The notes below the pieces were generated by a model. The model saw only the letters and a list, made by a program, of their open reading frames with translations, did not search any database and was not told the origin of the DNA. Below are positions 6,708 through 13,893 of a stretch of DNA of 13,893 bases, in pieces. How positions within the stretch are numbered: position 1 is the stretch's first letter; every line of letters starts with the position of its first letter. The translations under genes were made by a program, and so were the position numbers. Source of the stretch: an uncultured Caulobacter sp. (GTDB taxonomy: Bacteria > Pseudomonadota > Alphaproteobacteria > Caulobacterales > Caulobacteraceae); NCBI GenBank assembly GCA_937925635.1, contig CALALX010000032.1, positions 1 through 13,893 of the forward strand, given 5' to 3'.

Positions 6708-7231
6708 AGGGGCGCTGGCTGCTCGTCGGGCTGGTCGCTTCGCTGGCCCTGAACCTGTTCCTCGTCGGGCTCGGCGCCGGCGCGTTGCTGTTCGCGCCGA
6801 AGGACCGTCCAGGAGATGGACAAGCGGCGGCCGGGCAGCGTCGCGCCCCGCTGTGGATGGCCGGTCGCGGCCTCTCGGAGGAGAAACGTCCCGTCTACCG
6901 CGAGGTCCTGGTCAAGGCGACGCTGGCGGCGCGGCCTGACCTGATGGAGGCGCGCCGCCTTAGGCGCCGGGCCTTCGACATGATGGCGGCCGAAACCTAC
7001 GATCCAAAGGCGGTCGCCTCCGAGCTCGAAAGGGCTCGGGGTCTGGAATTCCGGGCTCGCTCCCGGGTGGAACGGGACATCGCCGCCTTCGCCGCCACCC
7101 TGTCGCCGGAGGAGCGGTCGGCCCTGTCGGAGTCCCTTCGCGGGGCGATGACGCGGATGATCGGCAATCGCGGGCGCCAGGACTGGCGGCCGCGGGGCCA
7201 GGACGGGCCGCCGCCCCCGCCCGAGGAGTAG
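6704..7231 (+). CDS. Membrane-anchored periplasmic sensor-like protein (CnrX/ZraP 'heavy-metal resistance' type)
   Basis: Starts at GTG 6704, overlapping the anti-sigma stop by 4 bases, with GGAGG at 6693-6697. The frame is open further upstream to 6341, but that stretch lies over the anti-sigma gene and is not used. 175 residues: an N-terminal membrane anchor at about 5-30 (LLVGLVASLALNLFLVGLGA), then a mainly helical, Arg/Glu/Ala-rich periplasmic domain containing RRRAFDMMAAETYDPKAV and FAATLSPEERSALSESL, and a Pro-rich tail ending PPPPPEE. Helical pairs with an L(S/T)PEER motif are typical of the CnrX/ZraP/CpxP-like group, which sense metals or misfolded protein and control anti-sigma or kinase partners. 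It contains no His and no Cys, so CnrX-like transition-metal binding seems unlikely. Inferred role: periplasmic input to the sigma/anti-sigma pair. Family membership is probable, not certain. Confidence 0.78.
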   Translation: MKGRWLLVGLVASLALNLFLVGLGAGALLFAPKDRPGDGQAAAGQRRAPLWMAGRGLSEEKRPVYREVLVKATLAARPDLMEARRLRRRAFDMMAAETYDPKAVASELERARGLEFRARSRVERDIAAFAATLSPEERSALSESLRGAMTRMIGNRGRQDWRPRGQDGPPPPPEE

Positions 7232-7365
7232 CTCTTCCACCGGCCCCGTATTGCGGGAGGGGCCTCTTCAGAAACGGCCCGACAAGCCCCGACCTCGCGC
7301 GCTTCTATATGGCGGGCCGTGGGGAGGGCGTGGGGCGATACGCCGGCTTCTGATCCAGCGGCCTG
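7232..7365. other. 134-base intergenic region between convergent genes
   Basis: Separates the periplasmic sensor gene (+) from pleC (-). Besides the hairpin at 7242-7264 it contains an 8-base inverted repeat, ACGGCCCG (7274-7281) and CGGGCCGT (7313-7320), 31 bases apart. That spacing is wide for an intrinsic terminator but would allow a long stem-loop on either strand. A 17-base palindrome spans the end of pleC (7358-7374). No ORF or promoter is convincing here. Confidence 0.5.
7242..7264 (+). terminator. Candidate terminator hairpin after the sigma/anti-sigma/sensor genes
   Basis: GGCCCC (7242-7247) can pair with GGGGCC (7259-7264), and inside this CCCG (7245-7248) can alternatively pair with CGGG (7254-7257). 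The following bases, TCTTCAG, are only mildly T-rich. It sits 10 bases after the last gene of the + strand cluster and in front of a convergent gene, where a terminator is expected. The fold is weak and is offered as a candidate only. Confidence 0.3.
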
Positions 7366-9978
<2,613 letters not shown>

Positions 9979-10063
9979 CCGCTGACAGGGCGGTTAGAGG
10001 AATTGCGCTGGCGCCCATCCGGCGATGAACTAAGTCAGGGGGCCGCACAGGACTCTCCGACCG

Positions 10064-10969
10064 ATGAACCAGACTTCGCTGTCCCTGCGCCACGCGCTTC
10101 TGGCCCTGGTCGTGATGGCGGTCTGGGGCTCCAACTTCGTGGTCATCCGGGTCGGGTTGGACCATCTGCCGCCGCTGCTGTTCGCAACCCTGCGATTTTC
10201 GCTCGCCTTCCTGCCGGCGGCCCTGTTTCTCAAGAAGCCGGACGTGCCGTGGCGAAACCTGGCCGCCTACGGCATTCTGATCGGCGCGGGCCAGTTCGGC
10301 CTGCTGTTCCTCGCCATGAAGGACAGCATTTCGCCCGGCCTCGCGTCGTTGGTCGTGCAGACTCAGGCCTTCTTCACAATCGCGCTGGCCATGCGGCTGA
10401 CCGGCGAGCGGGTGCGGACCTTTCAGTACGCGGCGCTGGCGCTGGCCGCCGCCGGCATCGGCGTCATCATCTGGCGAACCGACGGCTCGGCGACGCCGCT
10501 CGGCGTCGCCCTGGTGCTCGGCGCCGCCCTCGGCTGGGCCGGCGGCAACCTGGTGGCCCGGCGGACGCCCAATGTGAACATGCTGAGCTATGTGGTCTGG
10601 GCGAGCCTGTTCTCGGTCCCGCCTCTGTTGGCCTTGTCATTGGTCTTCGAGGGATGGCCGGCCATCGTGCATGGCCTGGCGCGGGCCGACGCGGCGACCT
10701 GGGCGGCGGTGGCCTGGCAGGCGGTCGGCAACACCATGTTCGGCTACGCGGTCTGGGGCTGGCTGCTGGCGCGCTATCCGGCCGCGACGGTGGCGCCGAT
10801 GTCGCTGCTGGTGCCGGTCTTCGGCATGGCCGCCTCAGCGGTGTTCCTGCACGAGGCGCTGCCCGCCTGGAAGCTTGCCGCGGCCGGGCTGGTCATGGCC
10901 GGCCTGGCCCTGAACACCTTCTGGCCGAGGATCAGCCGGGGGTTCCGTCGGACGCCGCCGGCGGCATAG
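10064..10969 (+). CDS. eamA: EamA-family (DMT superfamily) exporter, EamA/YdeD-like
   Basis: Ten-helix inner-membrane drug/metabolite transporter. The E. coli relative EamA (YdeD) exports cysteine-pathway metabolites such as O-acetylserine. 301 residues, ATG at 10064; the ribosome site is weak (AGGA at 10049-10052, 11 bases off). Two EamA repeats of about five helices are visible. Segments that match EamA as I remember it include WGSNFVVIRVGLDHLPPLLF (21-40), the QF...LF pair in repeat 1, SPGLASLVVQTQAFFTI (about 90-106), GYAVWGWLLARY, and VAPMSLLVPVFGMAASA with the following LHEAL. The C-terminus is basic and cytoplasmic. It is divergent from pleC (85-base gap) and convergent with pepN. The family is certain; the substrate is inferred from resemblance and could differ. 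Confidence 0.85.
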   Translation: MNQTSLSLRHALLALVVMAVWGSNFVVIRVGLDHLPPLLFATLRFSLAFLPAALFLKKPDVPWRNLAAYGILIGAGQFGLLFLAMKDSISPGLASLVVQTQAFFTIALAMRLTGERVRTFQYAALALAAAGIGVIIWRTDGSATPLGVALVLGAALGWAGGNLVARRTPNVNMLSYVVWASLFSVPPLLALSLVFEGWPAIVHGLARADAATWAAVAWQAVGNTMFGYAVWGWLLARYPAATVAPMSLLVPVFGMAASAVFLHEALPAWKLAAAGLVMAGLALNTFWPRISRGFRRTPPAA

Positions 10970-10974
10970 CAGCC

Positions 10975-11002
10975 GGGGACAGGCACTTCAGTGCGTGTCC
11001 CC
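10975..11002. repeat. REP-like hairpin 1
   Basis: GGGGACA (10975-10981) pairs with TGTCCCC (10996-11002). After one G/G mismatch, GCAC (10983-10986) pairs with GTGC (10991-10994) around a TTCA loop. It starts 5 bases after the eamA stop and could also slow or end eamA transcription, although no T tract follows. Confidence 0.65.
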
Positions 11003-11020
11003 ATCGGCTTGAAGCTCCAG

Positions 11021-11050
11021 GGGACACGTACCGAAGACGGTACAAGTCCC
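11021..11050. repeat. REP-like hairpin 2
   Basis: GGGAC (11021-11025) pairs with GTCCC (11046-11050). A symmetric 2-base internal loop follows, then GTACCG (11028-11033) pairs with CGGTAC (11038-11043) around an AAGA loop. It has the same outer ends as hairpins 1 and 3 with a different inner stem. Confidence 0.6.
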
Positions 11051-11075
11051 TGTCATTGCCCATCGCCTGCAATTT

Positions 11076-11102
11076 GGGACAGACACTCTTGGTGTCTGTC
11101 CC
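11076..11102. repeat. REP-like hairpin 3 (perfect 11-bp stem)
   Basis: GGGACAGACAC (11076-11086) and GTGTCTGTCCC (11092-11102) are exact complements with a 5-base loop TCTTG. It abuts the pepN stop (TGA on the - strand, 11105-11103) and may protect or terminate the pepN mRNA; the bases after it on the - strand (AAATTGC) are not a T tract. Confidence 0.7.
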
Positions 11103-13682
11103 TCAGGCCAACGCCTTGCTGGCCAGTTCGAACACGTTCTTCGACAGACCCTCGACGGCCACGATTCGCTCCAGCTGGGCCTTCATCAGCGCGCCGAGCT
11201 CCGGACGATAGCGCCGCCAGCCGCCCAGCGGTTCGACGAGGCGCGCGGCGGTCATCGGGTTCACGGCGTCGGTGGCGATGATCTGGTCGGCGAGGAAGCG
11301 GTAGCCGTCGCCCGAGGGATCATGGAATCGAGCCGGGTTGAAATTGGCGAAGGTCGAAACCAGCGCCCGCAGGCGGTTGGGGTTCCTGCCGTCGAAATCC
11401 GGATGGGCGGTCAGCCCAAGCACGCGGCCCAGCGCCTCCTCGGACGGATCGCGCGCCTGGACGGCGAACCATTTGTCCAGCACCAGCGGCTCGTCCTTCC
11501 ACTTCGCGTGGAAGGCGGCCAGGGCCTTGTCGCGGGCCGGGCCGCCGAGCTCGACCAGGGCGTTCAGGCCGCCGATCGCGTCGGTCATGTTGGTCGCGTC
11601 CTCGAAGTGGCGGGCGGCGAGGTCGCCGTTGGGACTGTGGCTGTCGACGGCGAGCAACTCCAACACCGCGTTGCGCAGCGCCCGGCGCCCGGCCGAAGCG
11701 GCGTCCGGCGAGAACGGTCCGGTGTCCGAGAGACCCGAATGCAATCGCCTCAGCTCGTCTCCGAGATGAATGGCCAGCCGAGCCCGCAAGGCGTCGCGCG
11801 CATCATGGATCGCGGCGGGATCGGCCGGCGACATGGCCATCGCCAAGTCCGGCTCGCTCGGCAGGGTCAGGATCAGCGCCTTGAAGGCCGGCTCGGCGGC
11901 CTGGTCGGCCAGGGCCCGACCGACGGCGTCGGCATAGCGCTCCTCGGCCACCTCATCGGGCGTCCCCGCGGCGCGGGCCAGGATCAGGTGGCGGGCCAGG
12001 GTCTGGCCGGCTTCCCAGCGGTTGAACAGATCGGGATCGGCGGCCAGCAGAACGTAGCGGTCCTTCGGCTCGGCGTCGGTGGTGAGGTTCACCGGCGCGG
12101 AAAATCCTCGCAGGGCCGACAACACCGGGCGCTCCGGGGCCGGCAGGCGGATAGTGCGCTCGGCTTCCTCGAGAATGACCAGACACTCCTCGCCCATCGG
12201 CCTGCCATCCTCGTGCAGCAGACCCAGGCGCACGGGCAAGGGCAGCGGCGTCTTGACGGGCTGGCCCGGCGTCGGCGCCGTCTCCTGGCGCAGGGTGATG
12301 GCCACCTCGCCCTTGCTGGAGTCCCAATCGCTGGCGACGCTCACCTTCGGCGTGCCCGCCTGCTGATACCAGCGGAAGAAGTCGGTCAGGTCGCGGCTGG
12401 AGGCGTCGGCGAAGCATTGGATGAAGGCCTCGACCGTGGTCGCCTCGCCGTCGTGTCGATCGAAATAGAGGTCCATGCCCTGCCGGAACATGTCCGCGCC
12501 GAGCAGAGTCTTGAGCATGCGGATGACCTCGCTGCCCTTCTCGTAGATCGTCGCCGTGTAGAAGTTGTCGATCTTGATGTAGCTCGATGGTCGCACGGGG
12601 TGGGCGAGGGGACCCGCGTCCTCCGGGAACTGCCGGGCGCGGAGGGCCTTCACGTCCTTGATCCGCTGCACAGCCTCGCCGCGCATGTCGGCGCTGAACG
12701 ATTGGTCGCGGAAGACGGTCAGGCCCTCCTTCACGCACAGCTGGAACCAGTCGCGGCAGGTGATCCGGTCCCCGGTCCAGTTGTGGAAGTACTCGTGGGC
12801 CACGACGCTCTCGATGCGCTCATAGTCCAGGTCCGTCGCGGTTTGCGGGTCGGCCAGCAGCAGGGCCGAGTTGAAGATGTTGAGGCCCTTGTTCTCCATG
12901 GCCCCGAAGTTGAAGTCGCGTACGGCGACGATCATGAACAGGTCGAGGTCGTACTCGCGGCCGAACGCCTCCTCGTCCCACTTCATCGCCCGCTTCAGGC
13001 TGTCCATCGCGTACTCGGCGCGGCCGGTCATGCCGGTGTCGACATAGACGCGCAGGTCGACCGTTCGACCGCTCATGGTCACGAAGCTGTCGGCCAGCTC
13101 GTCCAACTCGCCGGCGACCAGCGCGAACAGATAGCAGGGCTTAGGGAAGGGGTCGTTCCACACGGCGTAGTGGCGGCCGCCTGCGAGATCTCCGCTTTCG
13201 ACACGGTTGCCGTTGGCGAGCAGGCGTTCAAACTTGCGATCCGCCTCCATCCGCACCGTGTAGCGGGCCAGCACGTCCGGCCGGTCGAGGAACCAGGTGA
13301 TGCGGCGGAAGCCCTCGGCTTCGCACTGGGTGCAGAAGCGGCCGCCGGAGATGTAGAGGCCCATGAGTGCGGTGTTGGAGGACGGGTCGATCTCCACCTC
13401 GGTCTCAAGGGTGAAGGCCGCGGGCAAGCCCGCCAGGGTCAGGGTCTCGGGCGTCTCGTCATAGGGGTGCGCCTTCCCGTCGACCCTCACCGAGACCGTC
13501 TTGAGGCCGTCGCCGTCGAGGACCAGCGGATCGGCATGATCGCCATGGCGTCGCATGGTCAGCGTCGCCTTTACCCGCGTGGCCGCAGGCTCCAGCGCGA
13601 AGTCGAGGTAGACCTCATCGATCAGGTAGGCGGGCGGCCGGTAGTCGGCCAGGCGAACAGGCTGGGGGGTCTCGGTGCGCAT
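11103..13682 (-). CDS. pepN: Aminopeptidase N (M1 family zinc metallopeptidase)
   Basis: Cytoplasmic zinc aminopeptidase that removes N-terminal residues from peptides late in protein turnover. 859 residues, close to E. coli PepN (870). The substrate-binding motif GAMEN is at 260-264. The zinc/catalytic motif HEYFH is at 296-300 (His296 and His300 ligands, Glu297 catalytic), with third ligand Glu319 in VKEGLTVF. Tyr380 in YEKGSEV matches the transition-state-stabilising Tyr. All fall within one residue of the E. coli numbering I recall. Layout: N-terminal beta domain to about 190, catalytic domain to about 440, a small beta domain, then a helical C-terminal domain. No signal peptide is visible. 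The ATG at 13682 has only a weak ribosome site (TAGG). The start lies 59 bases after the aldehyde dehydrogenase stop on the same strand, so co-transcription is possible. All key residues are present. Confidence 0.97.
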   Translation of the reverse strand: MRTETPQPVRLADYRPPAYLIDEVYLDFALEPAATRVKATLTMRRHGDHADPLVLDGDGLKTVSVRVDGKAHPYDETPETLTLAGLPAAFTLETEVEIDPSSNTALMGLYISGGRFCTQCEAEGFRRITWFLDRPDVLARYTVRMEADRKFERLLANGNRVESGDLAGGRHYAVWNDPFPKPCYLFALVAGELDELADSFVTMSGRTVDLRVYVDTGMTGRAEYAMDSLKRAMKWDEEAFGREYDLDLFMIVAVRDFNFGAMENKGLNIFNSALLLADPQTATDLDYERIESVVAHEYFHNWTGDRITCRDWFQLCVKEGLTVFRDQSFSADMRGEAVQRIKDVKALRARQFPEDAGPLAHPVRPSSYIKIDNFYTATIYEKGSEVIRMLKTLLGADMFRQGMDLYFDRHDGEATTVEAFIQCFADASSRDLTDFFRWYQQAGTPKVSVASDWDSSKGEVAITLRQETAPTPGQPVKTPLPLPVRLGLLHEDGRPMGEECLVILEEAERTIRLPAPERPVLSALRGFSAPVNLTTDAEPKDRYVLLAADPDLFNRWEAGQTLARHLILARAAGTPDEVAEERYADAVGRALADQAAEPAFKALILTLPSEPDLAMAMSPADPAAIHDARDALRARLAIHLGDELRRLHSGLSDTGPFSPDAASAGRRALRNAVLELLAVDSHSPNGDLAARHFEDATNMTDAIGGLNALVELGGPARDKALAAFHAKWKDEPLVLDKWFAVQARDPSEEALGRVLGLTAHPDFDGRNPNRLRALVSTFANFNPARFHDPSGDGYRFLADQIIATDAVNPMTAARLVEPLGGWRRYRPELGALMKAQLERIVAVEGLSKNVFELASKALA

Positions 13683-13741
13683 GGCGCGAACCTAGGCGCC
13701 CCGGGGCCGATAGGCCAGCCGCTCTGGACCATTTCCGTGCG

Positions 13742-13893
13742 CTATTCGACGCTTGAGGATCCCCCCTCGACCCAGACCGTCTTCGCATTGACGAACTCCA
13801 GCAGGCCGTAGCGGCTGCACTCTCGGCCATGGCCGCTGTGCTTGACGCCGCCGAACGGCAGGCGCGGGTCGGAACGGACATTGGCGTTGACGA
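13742..13893 (-). CDS. Aldehyde dehydrogenase family protein, C-terminal end only
   Basis: The 49 C-terminal residues of an NAD(P)-dependent aldehyde dehydrogenase; the rest lies beyond the window. The stop is TAG (13744-13742 on the - strand). The visible protein begins VNANVRSDPRLPFGGVKHSG and continues HGRECSRYGLLEFVNAKTVW. SDPRLPFGG(V/I)KxSGxGRE...G(I/L)xEFVNxKTVW is the standard C-terminal block of this superfamily, and the SDPRLPFGG form is usual in Sad/YneI- and GabD-like succinate-semialdehyde dehydrogenases. The catalytic Cys and Glu are outside the window, so the substrate cannot be judged. The residue after GRE is Cys where Leu or Glu is more common. It lies upstream of pepN on the same strand. 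Confidence 0.9.
   Translation of the reverse strand, partial: VNANVRSDPRLPFGGVKHSGHGRECSRYGLLEFVNAKTVWVEGGSSSVE

Larger units (their letters stand above)
10970..11102. other. 133-base gap between convergent eamA and pepN, filled by REP-like hairpins
   Basis: Three successive inverted repeats share GGGAC/GTCCC ends, at 10975-11002, 11021-11050 and 11076-11102, separated by 18 and 25 bases. Their inner stems differ. Almost the whole gap belongs to these structures, and the third ends at the base before the pepN stop codon. Resemblance to REP/BIME elements is by end sequence and layout; no REP-associated transposase gene is in the window. Confidence 0.6.

Noticed and set aside
5444..7240. 598-codon open frame on the - strand opposite the sigma cluster
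   Set aside because: The + strand has four coupled genes with ribosome sites and recognisable domains. The antisense product is Arg/Pro/Ala-rich and shows no family pattern.
11322..13811. 829-codon open frame on the + strand opposite pepN
   Set aside because: Its translation is low-complexity (G, A, R, Q, V, H rich) with no domain, and it lies exactly antisense to pepN, whose catalytic motifs are intact. Long antisense open frames are expected at this GC content.

Overview
The window is about 13.9 kb of very GC-rich DNA, with dense genes and almost no non-coding space. The gene content points to an alphaproteobacterium of the Caulobacteraceae (Caulobacter/Phenylobacterium type). Reasons are an intact mreB-mreC-mreD-mrdA-rodA operon, a PleC-type PAS sensor histidine kinase, GANTC (CcrM-type) sites clustered at the pleC start, and the alphaproteobacterial 'RWPxAE' type of anti-sigma protein. 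This assignment is inference from protein motifs; no database search was run.

Bases 1-5144 (+ strand) hold the rod-shape/elongasome operon: the 3' end of mreB, then mreC, mreD, mrdA (PBP2) and rodA. The last four are joined by 4-base ATGA/GTGA overlaps, so they are probably translationally coupled. Together they encode the cytoskeletal filament (MreB), the membrane scaffold (MreC/MreD) and the glycosyltransferase/transpeptidase pair (RodA/PBP2) for lateral-wall peptidoglycan.

Bases 5145-7231 (+ strand) hold a compact signalling cassette. It encodes an exported protein with four canonical EF-hand loops, an ECF-type sigma factor, a one-helix anti-sigma protein, and a membrane-anchored periplasmic protein resembling the CnrX/ZraP-type 'heavy-metal sensor' family. 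The last three genes are spaced 4 bases apart or overlap. The sensor has no His or Cys, which argues against transition-metal sensing like CnrX. This is the least familiar part of the window.

Bases 7366-9978 (- strand) encode an 870-residue membrane histidine kinase that best fits PleC, the swarmer-pole kinase/phosphatase of Caulobacter development. Five GANTC sites lie in 186 bases over its start. Divergent to it is eamA (10064-10969, +), a DMT-family exporter. Convergent to eamA is pepN (11103-13682, -), an M1 aminopeptidase with all catalytic motifs. The 133 bases between eamA and pepN are filled by three GGGAC...GTCCC hairpins resembling REP elements. The window ends inside an aldehyde dehydrogenase gene on the - strand (13742-13893), of which only the C-terminus is present.

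No tRNA, rRNA, CRISPR array, insertion sequence or phage gene was seen. No gene-free stretch exceeds 300 bases; the longest are 7232-7365 and 10970-11102, both described below.
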